This document shows, in pieces, positions 47,577-61,500 of a stretch of 64,000 bases of DNA. Every line of letters starts with the position of its first letter. Position 1 is the stretch's first letter. The stretch lies in contig NC_087063.1 of the NCBI RefSeq assembly GCF_963678635.1, positions 35,376,540 through 35,440,539 on the forward strand, in the 5' to 3' direction. Under the pieces are notes generated by a model that saw only the letters and a list, made by a program, of their open reading frames with translations, was not told where the DNA came from and did no database searches. The position numbers were made by a program, and so were the translations under genes. This stretch comes from Symsagittifera roscoffensis (taxonomy: Eukaryota; Xenacoelomorpha; Acoela; Convolutidae).

Positions 47577-48344
47577 ACAAACACCCTATGCCATTTTTAT
47601 GCTTTCATGAGTGTCGTATTATTTTCTGGTTGAATGAGAAGCTTTGAGATATTATTTGCGTCGCCTGACTTTTGTTTGTTTCCATTCTAAAAATTTTAAT
47701 GTTCCATTTATAGTGGTTTTTTTCTTATAGCAACAGGTGTAGAAAATAATCATGAAACACGAGGCGCATTTTGTAAAAATCGACAGTGCATGCTATTCTC
47801 CCTACCCCCGTGAATTTTGGTTCGTCAAAGGCGGTTTGTTTTTTATGAAAATATCCAACTTCAACTCGTATACCCAGTACTCGACGCTCACAACAGTAAA
47901 TTTGTATGGCAAAGGCGAACCTGAGCTCAGAAACTGGACAAATAAAACAATCTATACGACCACTACAAGATCAAGCCTTTCAGCTAAAGACCTATCTATT
48001 TCGACCATATGCTCCTGCAAACTGACTAAGATGAGAGTACGTTGGTTATAGAGCTCGCTTTGCTTCTTGTTCAGTTTCTTTTGCAATTTAATCCTAGCAA
48101 CAAATATTTTGAGGTTTTCGCCGAATCTGCAAACAACCTGGAAAGTTTTGTTCTTTTATTAATCGGGCAGGTGTAATGCCAAGTACTGTTTTTGCAACCG
48201 CCTCTCCTTAGCTATAGGTTTTGAAAACAATTGATTGACTATACTGATGGCTAGGATATCTAAATTTTTTTAATTTCTCAATGTTTTCCTCAGTTCCGGT
48301 GCGTTGACAATACACAATGGCAATAATATTACCTCGATGGCGTT

Positions 48345-48680
48345 TTAAGATGCTACAAGTTTTTCGTCAGACAAAAAGATGATGTTACTGTTGCGATGCT
48401 TACTAACTGAGTTATTTATGACGTCGTGCCAAGTGACGATGTTCGAGTGATAGTATAAGAAGGACTCAAAGTAGTGCTGTACACTCTTACGGGAATTAAC
48501 GGCGTTTGTGTTAAAAATTGGACCAGGTAAGTATGTATCAACAGCAGCATATGTTTTCACTATTTTCGGTGATCGAACTTTCTGTGCTATAGAATATGCA
48601 CAGCAACGGGCTACACTTCTTGAGATTATGATACGGCACCGGAAAACGGAGTTGAGTGTGGTTTCCTTTCTAGAAAGCAA
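48345..48680 (-). CDS. Unidentified 111-residue protein, copy 2
   Basis: Same reading as 47241-47576 with at least two residue changes (YYIAQ to YSIAQ, NIISL to NIIFL) and the same length. The continuation and the 46848-47030-type stretch (here about 47952-48134, again at 49056-49238) are also duplicated. The third repeat copy has only the end of this frame. Confidence 0.4.
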   Translation of the reverse strand: MLSRKETTLNSVFRCRIIISRSVARCCAYSIAQKVRSPKIVKTYAAVDTYLPGPIFNTNAVNSRKSVQHYFESFLYYHSNIVTWHDVINNSVSKHRNSNIIFLSDEKLVAS

Positions 48681-49595
48681 ACAAATACCCTATACCATTT
48701 TTATGCTTTCACGAGTGTCGTATTATTTTCTGGTTGAATGAGAAGCTTTGAGATATTATTTGCGTCGCCTGACTTTTGTTTGTTTCCATTCTAAAAATTT
48801 TAATGTTCCATTTATAGTGGTTGTTTTCTTATAGCAACAGGTGTAGAAAATAATCATGAAACACGAGGCGCATTTTGTAAAAATCGACAGTGCATGCTAT
48901 TCTCCCTACCCCCGTGAATTTTGGTTCGTCAAAGGCGGTTTGTTTTTTATGAAAGTATCCAACTTCAACTCGTATACCCAGTACTCGACGCTCACAACAA
49001 TAAATTTGTATGGCAAAGGCGAACCTGAGCTCAGAAACTGGACAAATAAAACAATCTATACGACCACTACAAGATCAAGCCTTTCAGCTAAAGACCTATC
49101 TATTTCGACCATATGCTCCTGCAAACTGACTAAGATGAGAGTACGTTGGTTATAGAGCTCGCTTTGCTTCTTGTTCAGTTTCTTTTGCAATTTAATCCTA
49201 GCAACAAATATTTTGAGGTTTTCGCCGAATCTGCAAACAACCTGGAAAGTTTTGTTCTTTTATTAATCGGGCAGGTGTAATGCCAAGTACTGTTTTTGCA
49301 ACCGCCTCTCCTTAGCTATAGGTTTTGAAAACAATTGATTGACTATACTGATGGCTAGGATATCTAAATTTTTTTAATTTCTCAATGTTTTCCTCAGTTC
49401 CGGTGCGTTGACAATACACAATGGCAATAATATTACATCGATGGCCTTTTAAGATGCTACAAGTTTTTCGTCAGACAAAGAGATGATGTTACTGTTGCGA
49501 TGCTTACTAACTGAGTTATTTATGCAACACTGTTTTTCCTACTAAGGCGATGCGGCAATAATCGGGCTATTTTATTGTGATAAAAATCAAAAAAA

Positions 49596-52500
49596 ATGAC
49601 TGCGTACCGAAAAGTCAAATTGAGGTCTGCGAAAACAAATGGAAGATTCCCCTGTCAGAGGAAGTTTTGCGCCTTGGTTCGAATCCATCAGGAATTCGGT
49701 TTTTTTGTTTCGGATCAGTTATGCGGTGAAAGAAATGCTGTGATAATAGAAGATACCTACTTCAATCTATTTAAAGATATAGATTTTGATGAGCTCAAGC
49801 GAGCTGCGACTGCTGCAAAACCAGGCGAAAAATTTGAAGACGAAATTTTCAATAGGGGAAAAAAGTAAGAGGTTTAGCTCCCAGGTAGAAATCACATCAC
49901 AATTCATCTTTCTGAAGGCAGAAATAACTTAATATCAACGCGAAAAATTACCAGAAAATTGCAAACCTGTTTTAATAATTCTTCTCACATCGAAATTATG
50001 CCTAAAATGATTGACATTCAATTCAATAAGAGGAATATAGGATTCAAAAAGGCAGTAAAGGGTTACATTTGAAGTGAATTTATTTCAAAATTCTTGTAGC
50101 AATTTTTTTTCAGTTTTTCACGGCAATCTAAAAACTTCAAAAAATGTGATCAAACTTTATGGGTCAGAGTTGTTATCCATACGGATATTGTAGTAAAACA
50201 TCCCTTTATAAACAATGTACAATTAGGTGCTAAAACTACCAGTTGGTAATGTTTACATATTATAAACCTAACTGATTACATAATACATATAGAAGTCTGC
50301 GTATTAAATAAGTATCTATCTATACCTAACAACATATGTATTAGTTATTATGAAACGCTGTATCTCAAATGCTTCGAGGTCAGCGTCGACCAGACTTAAC
50401 TTTCCAAACTGAATTTAAGTTGCTCTCTATCTCTTCATATTCCAATTCTTAGTTAGCGAATAAGCATAGACTTTGAACATCGAGATTATACCGTTTATAC
50501 CTCACCTAACGGCTGAGGGTATAACATGGCGCAGCCAGCACTCACCAAGAATCCATTGGGGATTACGCCGTTTTGGCAGAAAGCGTCCGCGGAACCACCA
50601 ATAGAGTGGGACAAATGGAACCAGCAGCTGTTTCTTGGCATTATCGCCAAAGATGGGATGAATTTGAACAAACTCCTACGCAACCCTCCAGCTGTTCGGA
50701 AACCCCAAGAACCAGGCTATGAACTCAATATAGATGGGGAAACAGACAAACAAATACGCGATCGAAACCTACGTAACCAAGAAAAACGTGTAGCATGGGA
50801 GAACCAATGTCAACATTTGGATAACCTCGGTCCCACCGTTGACGGCATACCATGGGAGGAAGCCGATATCAAATGCCGAAGTTACATATATTTGTGTTTG
50901 GGGACGGAGGGCCAAAGACGACTCACACAATATTACCCAAATCTTAAAATTCAGGATACATCCACCAGAGAGTTTTGGACATTCCTAACACAACTGTTTG
51001 TTAAAGAACGCAACGTAACATTCGACCGGTACGAAGCTTTTACACGCAAACAGGGGAAAACGGAATCCCTGGAAGAATTCCACTGCGGACTTACGGAACT
51101 TGTGGTAAAAGGAAACTTCAAATGCACAGCATGCAACGATGCAGGCCTGGAGTCCGAAATAGTCAGAGATCTATTTACGGCAAACATGTCAAACGACGAA
51201 GTTCAAAAAGACCTTCTCGCCGAAACAAAAACACCCGCACAAGCATTGGACTACGCAATAAAACGTGAAAAAGGTCTCGAGAACCAAATTTACATAAGAA
51301 AACAAGGAACTTCAAATAGTCATACCGGACTACCGCATATAAAATCCGAACCAGTAAACTTCGTCCAAAAGCGGGGTGGATATAAATCTCAACAGCGTGG
51401 TGGACGCGGCAGAGGAGGACAAACGCAAAGGAACTATTCAGAAAAGGCCGGACAGAGAAAAGATTGTTTCAAATGCGGAAATGCATTTTCAGCAACACAT
51501 TTAGCCCAATGTCCGGCGCGTGACAAAATTTGCAACAAGTGCACCAAGAGGGGCCATTTCGCAAGACTGTGTAAATCTAGCGAAGTAAACGCAATCCAAG
51601 AGGATAATCAACAACAACAAGACCATCAAAGCACAGATATGACAGCCTACGTCAATTATCTCCAAGCGGGTGACGTTATCCCGGGGTGGGAACTAATCCA
51701 TCCGGACGATACATCCACAAACTGGATAAATTTTGAACCAAGACGGGCAGAACAATTACTTGACACAGATCTTAAAGGACACCTTATACGGGTGCGCTCG
51801 GGGAAAAATAACATCGTTTTTATTGCCGACACAGGATCACCAACATCGTTTGTAAACGAGAAAACAGCCAACCTACTGGCTACGACAATCACGTCGGCAG
51901 TAAGAACAACAATGAGGGATGACGATGAAGCTAACAAAATGGTATGCTACAATGGCTACAAAATCCCATCCCTTGGAAGGCTGACTGCCCCAATCGAATC
52001 AGGAGGTTGGACTATTCAAACAGCGTCTTTTATTGTGGTGGACGACAGACGCGCGAACATCTTGGGGCGCAACCTTCTCCCGCTGATTGGCATCCAGCTA
52101 CATCAGGAACAAAACCCAGCTGGTAAGTCAGTACAACAAGTTAACAGTGTCGAAAATTCAGACACACAAATTGCAACGTGGGTCCGAACCACGTACCCGG
52201 GACTGTGTACACGAATCGGACGTTCGAGAAACCATATGGTTCATACACAATTTTTATCTGAATTCAAGGCATTACAACAACGGGGGCGCCGAATACCCAT
52301 TCATATACAAGAAAAGGTGGAACATGAAATTAGATCATTAATTGACCAAGGCCATATCACTCGCCTTGAAAAATGCAATGACAATCAATTCATAAGCCCT
52401 ATTGTGATCACTGTAAAAAAAGATGGATCCATCAAATTAGCCATGGACTCTAAACAAATTAATAAATCGATCCATAAAAATAAGTATCAGATGCCAAATA

Positions 52501-55500
52501 TTGACGTTCTGTTAGACAATATCGCACAATCGGCACAGGAAGGTACGAATAAACCCGGTACGACGTATTTCTCGACAATAGATCTACGGTATGCCTACAG
52601 TCAACTGCCATTGGATGAAACAACGCGTACGCAGTGTAATTTCAGCATAATTGGGGAAAAGGCCACGGGAATATATCAGTTCCAAACTGGCTTTTACGGG
52701 CTAACAGATATGCCCGCAGCATTTCAGAAAGCCATCGATCTAACCCTCAACAATGAGAAAGACACTTTCGCATTTCTGGATGATATTTTAATAATATCAC
52801 ATGGCACAAAGGAGCAACATATTGGAAAATTGACCAACGTTTTGAACAAATTAAATACGGAAAACATGGCTATTTCAATCGATAAGTGTAAATTCGGTTG
52901 TAGAGAAGTGGAATGGTTGGGATTTATCATAAATGAATACGGCATCACGCCTATGCATAAGAAAACGGATGCGATAATAAATCTACCTTATCCAAAAACA
53001 TTCAAGCAATTGAAAAGTTTCATGGGCTCGGTTCATCACTTAAACAAGTTCATTCCAAATTTAGCTCAACTATGCAACCCGCTAAGACCACTATTGTCTA
53101 CAACCAACAAATTTAATTTCCATTGGAACGAGGAAAATGGAAAAGCGTTCAAAACTATCTTAAATGCCGTAAAGAATATTACGGAAAACAGACACTTTGT
53201 AAGTGATAGGGACACTCGTATTGTTTGTGACGCCAGCCGTGAAGGATTAGGCGCGGCTCTTGAACAAAACACACCAGATGGTTGGGCCACCATAGCGTAT
53301 GCATCACGGTTTCTCAATTCGTGCGAACAGAAATACTCGGTAAATGAACTCGAACTTTTGGCCGCAGTATGGGCTATTGAACACTTCAAGTACTATCTTT
53401 ACGGTAGACGTTTTACCTTAATAACAGACCATCAAGCACTAGTTAGTGCCTTACAGAGTAATAGGGGCAACAAAACCTATCAGAGTAGGTTAACTAGATG
53501 GATTGATCGTCTCATTCCATTCGATTTTGATATACACCACCTAGCCGGTAGTAAAATGGGTCTTATTGACTACATCTCGCGACACCCGGTCGGAAAGCCG
53601 CAACCCCCGGCGTACTGGGACGAAAACTTCGTAGTTGCACTTATAGATGATTTTGTGAAATGCGTAGAATTCCAAGATAGCAGCAGTATAAACTCCGTTT
53701 GGAATAATGTCAAAACAAGTAATTATCTAGGCACCAAAAAGCTCGACCGGAACGAAAACTTCGCACGTTCAAATTCGGTTCAAACACAAACTGCGTTCAC
53801 TCTTCGTAGTCAATTGCCAAAAACAAGTCGCTCTCAAATTAACTCCATTTCAATTACTCATAATTCTAACAAACAAAAAGAAATGAATCGACAACTGCAA
53901 CAAGGCATGTCATTACCTCCTTTTAGTCGCATAACACGAAAATCTCATAATTCAGCCCAAACTCAACTAACGTTTTCGCCTATCAATTACGCATCTTTTA
54001 ACGCCCTACTATCTAAACCACCACCGCCAGAACTAACATTCAGTGACGTATCACATCAGGTCGTACCCTCAAAAGACAGCCTAACATTCAACAGAATCGC
54101 GAATGAAAAGACGGATGCAGTTTGCCAGACACTGGATGATTACAAACAATCACAGGATACAATCGCTTGCCAAGCCGGGAACAGCCAATCTGAACAACAG
54201 GACACAGAATGCCAAACGATCGCCACCATCGAAGAAGAAGACACCCCAATGTTCCGGAAAAACTTACGGAAGGTAATGGACGTTAACTTTCTAGCAGCCG
54301 CAACCAAGCGAGATAGAAATCTATCACCGCTCTTAACCATGGTTAAACAGGAGAAATGGGATTCGATCAAAAGCTGCTACGGTCCTTACTTTTATAATGT
54401 GAGACATCGCCTATCAGTCAGGGAAAATATCTTGAAGGCAGAAATAACTTAATATCAACGCGAAAAATTACCAGAAAATTGCAAACCTGTTTTAATAATT
54501 CTTCTCACATCGAAATTATGCCTAAAATGATTGACATTCAATTCAATAAGAGGAATATAGGATTCAAAAAGGCAGTAAAGGGTTACATTTGAAGTGAATT
54601 TATTTCAAAATTCTTGTAGCAATTTTTTTTCAGTTTTTCACGGCAATCTAAAAACTTCAAAAAATGTGATCAAACTTTGTGGGTCAGAGTTGTTATCCAT
54701 ACGGATATTGTAGTAAAACATCCCTTTATAAACAATGTACAATTAGGTGCTAAAACTACCAGTTGGTAATGTTTACATATTATAAACCTAACTGATTACA
54801 TAATACATATAGAAGTCTGCGTATTAAATAAGTATCTATCTATACCTAACAACATATGTATTAGTTATTATGAAACGCTGTATCTCAAATGCTTCGAGGT
54901 CAGCGTCGACCAGACTTAACTTTCCAAACTGAATTTAAGTTGCTCTCTATCTCTTCATATTCCAATTCTTAGTTAGCGAATAAGCATAGACTTTGAACAT
55001 CGAGATTATACCGTTTATACCTCACCTAACGGCTGAGGGTATAACATGGCGCAGCCAGCACTCACCAAGAATCCATTGGGGATTACGCCGTTTTGGCAGA
55101 AAGCGTCCGCGGAACCACCAATAGAGTGGGACAAATGGAACCAGCAGCTGTTTCTTGGCATTATCGCCAAAGATGGGATGAATTTGAACAAACTCCTACG
55201 CAACCCTCCAGCTGTTCGGAAACCCCAAGAACCAGGCTATGAACTCAATATAGATGGGGAAACAGACAAACAAATACGCGATCGAAACCTACGTAACCAA
55301 GAAAAACGTGTAGCATGGGAGAACCAATGTCAACATTTGGATAACCTCGGTCCCACCGTTGACGGCATACCATGGGAGGAAGCCGATATCAAATGCCGAA
55401 GTTACATATATTTGTGTTTGGGGACGGAGGGCCAAAGACGACTCACACAATATTACCCAAATCTTAAAATTCAGGATACATCCACCAGAGAGTTTTGGAC

Positions 55501-58500
55501 ATTCCTAACACAACTGTTTGTTAAAGAACGCAACGTAACATTCGACCGGTACGAAGCTTTTACACGCAAACAGGGGAAAACGGAATCCCTGGAAGAATTC
55601 CACTGCGGACTTACGGAACTTGTGGTAAAAGGAAACTTCAAATGCACAGCATGCAACGATGCAGGCCTGGAGTCCGAAATAGTCAGAGATCTATTTACGG
55701 CAAACATGTCAAACGACGAAGTTCAAAAAGACCTTCTCGCCGAAACAAAAACACCCGCACAAGCATTGGACTACGCAATAAAACGTGAAAAAGGTCTCGA
55801 GAACCAAATTTACATAAGAAAACAAGGAACTTCAAATAGTCATACCGGACTACCGCATATAAAATCCGAACCAGTAAACTTCGTCCAAAAGCGGGGTGGA
55901 TATAAATCTCAACAGCGTGGTGGACGCGGCAGAGGAGGACAAACGCAAAGGAACTATTCAGAAAAGGCCGGACAGAGAAAAGATTGTTTCAAATGCGGAA
56001 ATGCATTTTCAGCAACACATTTAGCCCAATGTCCGGCGCGTGACAAAATTTGCAACAAGTGCACCAAGAGGGGCCATTTCGCAAGACTGTGTAAATCTAG
56101 CGAAGTAAACGCAATCCAAGAGGATAATCAACAACAACAAGACCATCAAAGCACAGATATGACAGCCTACGTCAATTATCTCCAAGCGGGTGACGTTATC
56201 CCGGGGTGGGAACTAATCCATCCGGACGATACATCCACAAACTGGATAAATTTTGAACCAAGACGGGCAGAACAATTACTTGACACAGATCTTAAAGGAC
56301 ACCTTATACGGGTGCGCTCGGGGAAAAATAACATCGTTTTTATTGCCGACACAGGATCACCAACATCGTTTGTAAACGAGAAAACAGCCAACCTACTGGC
56401 TACGACAATCACGTCGGCAGTAAGAACAACAATGAGGGATGACGATGAAGCTAACAAAATGGTATGCTACAATGGCTACAAAATCCCATCCCTTGGAAGG
56501 CTGACTGCCCCAATCGAATCAGGAGGTTGGACTATTCAAACAGCGTCTTTTATTGTGGTGGACGACAGACGCGCGAACATCTTGGGGCGCAACCTTCTCC
56601 CGCTGATTGGCATCCAGCTACATCAGGAACAAAACCCAGCTGGTAAGTCAGTACAACAAGTTAACAGTGTCGAAAATTCAGACACACAAATTGCAACGTG
56701 GGTCCGAACCACGTACCCGGGACTGTGTACACGAATCGGACGTTCGAGAAACCATATGGTTCATACACAATTTTTATCTGAATTCAAGGCATTACAACAA
56801 CGGGGGCGCCGAATACCCATTCATATACAAGAAAAGGTGGAACATGAAATTAGATCATTAATTGACCAAGGCCATATCACTCGCCTTGAAAAATGCAATG
56901 ACAATCAATTCATAAGCCCTATTGTGATCACTGTAAAAAAAGATGGATCCATCAAATTAGCCATGGACTCTAAACAAATTAATAAATCGATCCATAAAAA
57001 TAAGTATCAGATGCCAAATATTGACGTTCTGTTAGACAATATCGCACAATCGGCACAGGAAGGTACGAATAAACCCGGTACGACGTATTTCTCGACAATA
57101 GATCTACGGTATGCCTACAGTCAACTGCCATTGGATGAAACAACGCGTACGCAGTGTAATTTCAGCATAATTGGGGGAAAGGCCACGGGAACATATCAGT
57201 TCCAAACTGGCTTTTACGGGCTAACAGATATGCATTTCTGGATGATATTTTAATAATATCACATGGCACAAAGGAGCAACATATTGGAAAATTGACCAAC
57301 GTTTTGAACAAATTAAATACGGAAAACATGGCTATTTCAATCGATAAGTGTAAATTCGGTTGTAGAGAAGTGGAATGGTTGGGATTTATCATAAATGAAT
57401 ACGGCATCACGCCTATGCATAAGAAAACGGATGCGATAATAAATCTACCTTATCCAAAAACATTCAAGCAATTGAAAAGTTTCATGGGCTCGGTTCATCA
57501 CTTAAACAAGTTCATTCCAAATTTAGCTCAACTATGCAACCCGCTAAGACCACTATTGTCTACAACCAACAAATTTAATTTCCATTGGAACGAGGAAAAT
57601 GGAAAAGCGTTCAAAACTATCTTAAATGCCGTAAAGAATATTACGGAAAACAGACACTTTGTAAGTGATAGGGACACTCGTATTGTTTGTGACGCCAGCC
57701 GTGAAGGATTAGGCGCGGCTCTTGAACAAAACACACCAGATGGTTGGGCCACCATAGCGTATGCATCACGGTTTCTCAATTCGTGCGAACAGAAATACTC
57801 GGTAAATGAACTCGAACTTTTGGCCGCAGTATGGGCTATTGAACACTTCAAGTACTATCTTTACGGTAGACGTTTTACCTTAATAACAGACCATCAAGCA
57901 CTAGTTAGTGCCTTACAGAGTAATAGGGGCAACAAAACCTATCAGAGTAGGTTAACTAGATGGATTGATCGTCTCATTCCATTCGATTTTGATATACACC
58001 ACCTAGCCGGTAGTAAAATGGGTCTTATTGACTACATCTCGCGACACCCGGTCGGAAAGCCGCAACCCCCGGCGTACTGGGACGAAAACTTCGTAGTTGC
58101 ACTTATAGATGATTTTGTGAAATGCGTAGAATTCCAAGATAGCAGCAGTATAAACTCCGTTTGGAATAATGTCAAAACAAGTAATTATCTAGGCACCAAA
58201 AAGCTCGACCGGAACGAAAACTTCGCACGTTCAAATTCGGTTCAAACACAAACTGCGTTCACTCTTCGTAGTCAATTGCCAAAAACAAGTCGCTCTCAAA
58301 TTAACTCCATTTCAATTACTCATAATTCTAACAAACAAAAAGAAATGAATCGACAACTGCAACAAGGCATGTCATTACCTCCTTTTAGTCGCATAACACG
58401 AAAATCTCATAATTCAGCCCAAACTCAACTAACGTTTTCGCCTATCAATTACGCATCTTTTAACGCCCTACTATCTAAACCACCACCGCCAGAACTAACA

Positions 58501-61500
58501 TTCAGTGACGTATCACATCAGGTCGTACCCTCAAAAGACAGCCTAACATTCAACAGAATCGCGAATGAAAAGACGGATGCAGTTTGCCAGACACTGGATG
58601 ATTACAAACAATCACAGGATACAATCGCTTGCCAAACCGGGAACAGCCAATCTGAACAACAGGACACAGAATGCCAAACGATCGCCACCATCGAAGAAGA
58701 AGACACCCCAATGTTCCGGAAAAACTTACGGAAGGTAATGGACGTTAACTTTCTAGCAGCCGCAACCAAGCGAGATAGAAATCTATCACCGCTCTTAACC
58801 ATGGTTAAACAGGAGAAATGGGATTCGATCAAAAGCTGCTACGGTCCTTACTTTTATAATGTGAGACATCGCCTATCAGTCAGGGAAAATATCTTGCTCT
58901 ACGACGACCGTGTCGTCATACCAAAACAACTCAGACCCACACTAATGGATGCATTACACCTCACACATCCAGGACAAGGTGGAATGTTAGAGGCCTCAAG
59001 ACACGTGTGGTACCCGTACCTCCACCGAGACATTGTGGCAACTGCTCAAAACTGCAAAAACTGCCGGGAAAAGGGTGAGAACTTTAAAGTTATCTCGGGT
59101 AAACAACACTACACAACATTGGACGCGGTGGTAGAACCGAATGAAGAAATCCAATTGGATTTTGCAGGACCCTTACCGGATGAAAACGATAAGGAAGTTT
59201 ACATTTTAGTGGGAGTCGATCGCTTCTCACGTTTCCCGTACGCAAAAGTTGTTACAAACAACAAAGCGGATACAATCATCAGCTTTATGCAAAACCACAT
59301 AGTCAACCAAGGGGTACCCCGTGCAATCAGATGCGACCAAGCACAAGGTTTCAGGGCCAAAAAGTTCCAAATCTATTGTAAAGCGCATAACATAAAACTA
59401 ATTTTCGCACCGGTGGACGACCATCGAGCGATAGGTATGGTCGAAAGGCTCATACGGACATTAAAAACGCGATTAGTAATTATGAAGATAGATAAATCGA
59501 ATCGTCCGTATAAATTAGCATCAGACGTGGCTGAATTAATAAAAACACTCCGTATTACACCTAACACTTCTACAAAAGTTACACCATTTGAATCTCACTA
59601 TGGTAGAAAAGCTAATACACCCCTAAGTAATCTTAGCACATCGTCAAAATTGTCCAACCTTTCGTGGGAAAATACGAAACTGTCATGTTTAGACGAAAAA
59701 GTACTAACGAAACCAGCGTTGTCGGCGGAAACAATGTGGAACAGGGAAGTCAACAGCGAGGACGAGTTGGACCTCAAATACAAGCAGAAGCCCACACCCG
59801 ATCACCAGTATGTGCCAGAACCGACGTACAACCCGGCTTCACCACGAAAAAGCAACGCGGAACAAAGCACAACCACGGCTCATCAGGACTCAGCCACAAC
59901 ATCTGGAAAACGACGCGCACAACACCAACCGGATGTACTCACACACAAGGATGCAGTAACACTCGACAGTAGTGATGAGGAATTTGACCGGAGGCTACTC
60001 CAGAAATTCCCAATAGGTGCGCATCTACCTTTATCAAACAAACCTTATGAAGCCAGATCACTACAGGAAGCTTTCCTAAAAGAAAAATCTAATAACCTGG
60101 AAAACTTAAGAACACGTAACCCCATAAGACTCTTAACAAAACAAGAAAAGGAAAATTTACGCAGAGCTCCGTTAGTATTCCTGAAGGACCGTTTTAAGGG
60201 TCCAGCACATACTATAGACCCTAAAACAGGACTACGTCTAGAACAGGTCGCTAGGAAAACGGGAACAATAGCGAGAAAAACTAAAAATGCGGGAACATTC
60301 GGGGCACAATTCAAAATTATTGAAAATGGCGCAATATTGAATTACTCCCCACATACTGCGTGGATAAGGGAAGACGGGAAGCAACCTAGGTTAATTAGAC
60401 ACGACGGTCTTGCATTCATTCCGGATCCAAGGGTCTATGGTAAATGTAGACCAGCGGCACTAAAGGACTTTGTCGCTTATAAACACCTACCAAGAGCTAA
60501 ACCGCGTATTTTAGGACCAAAGTCACCTAGCATGGGGGCCCAAAGAAAACCAGAAGACAAATCATCGACAAGTCCCCGAAAGCCACCTCCAAAATCCACT
60601 CAGGAAGTTCTACAACAAACACTCAACAGACGAGCTCTAGGACCACAAAAGTTATTATCAACATTTACAGCTAAAAATCAGAAGAATGCCCGCAACAGCA
60701 GCAAACCAGCAACGCAACGCCTCCCGGCAAAATCGGTTCCACGGAGAACAATTAGCCCAAAGAAAAAAGCTAAAGCCGACCCCGCAACGATCGAATTCGA
60801 CTGTGACACCTCGATATCCCTTTCATCAGATCTAGAGCTCGACCATAAAACCCCATCTCCAAGTAAACAACCCGCAGCCAAACGAATTGATCGAAAACTC
60901 ACACCGGAGACAAACTCGCCGGAAATTCGAAGATCGACACGGGCACGAACAAGCACATTAGCCGGAAAATTCGGCAACGCAATTCCTATTGGTAACATAT
61001 CTACCAATACAGATATGTCAGGCATGGTAGCAACCATCGAACATGCAAATACGGAGGACACTACACCAATAGAACCTAACACCTCCAATACCATCGACAT
61101 AGGCGACGCACAAACCACGATAGACAAAGAGACCACAGTAGGCCTATCGCCATCAGTGGCAACGTCAGAGGAAATAGTGTGTACAGAAGTTCTTATGAGT
61201 AACGATACGCCTGAAAACGCCCGCGAAACATCCATAACCGTTACACCACCAAGAACCACAAGCTCACGGTACATACTAGACAAACAAGAGATCACAGAGG
61301 ACTCCTTCAGTAAAGACTTTGAGGACGCTATGAATTTCCTGCAATCGATCAGCCCAATTAGAGGAAATTCCATGACCTTTCAGAGGGAAAAAGAAGGAGA
61401 GACACAAAAGTCCACAGGCCAGGCGGAGGATCTTGAAAATCCTTAAATTGAAAACTCAATTTCTCGCAAGGAGGGAAATGTTATCCATACGGATATTGTA

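Larger units (their letters stand above)
46834..49524. repeat. 1104-bp tandem repeat, two and a partial copy
   Basis: Copies at about 46834-47937 and 47938-49041, plus the first 0.48 kb of a third at 49042-49524. The pattern is P-Q-P-Q-P, with P about 482 bp and Q about 622 bp. Copies differ by few bases (for example near 47067, 47240 and 47270 against partners). P shows no TG...CA ends, so it is not an obvious LTR. Confidence 0.9.
49913..54432. repeat. 4.52-kb tandem duplication, left copy
   Basis: Contains 258 bp of left flank, the LTR and the gag to RNase H part of the element. The partner begins at 54433 with a constant offset of 4520. The join shares only two bases (tg) between the two break points. 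Confidence 0.9.

Noticed and set aside
49670-49690. GGTTCGAATCC, a perfect tRNA B-box word
   Set aside because: No A-box at the right distance and no cloverleaf; it lies inside a coding-like frame.
60678-61373. 231-codon minus-strand open frame
   Set aside because: Lies exactly opposite the extension of the gypsy polyprotein; its composition follows from the plus-strand codons.
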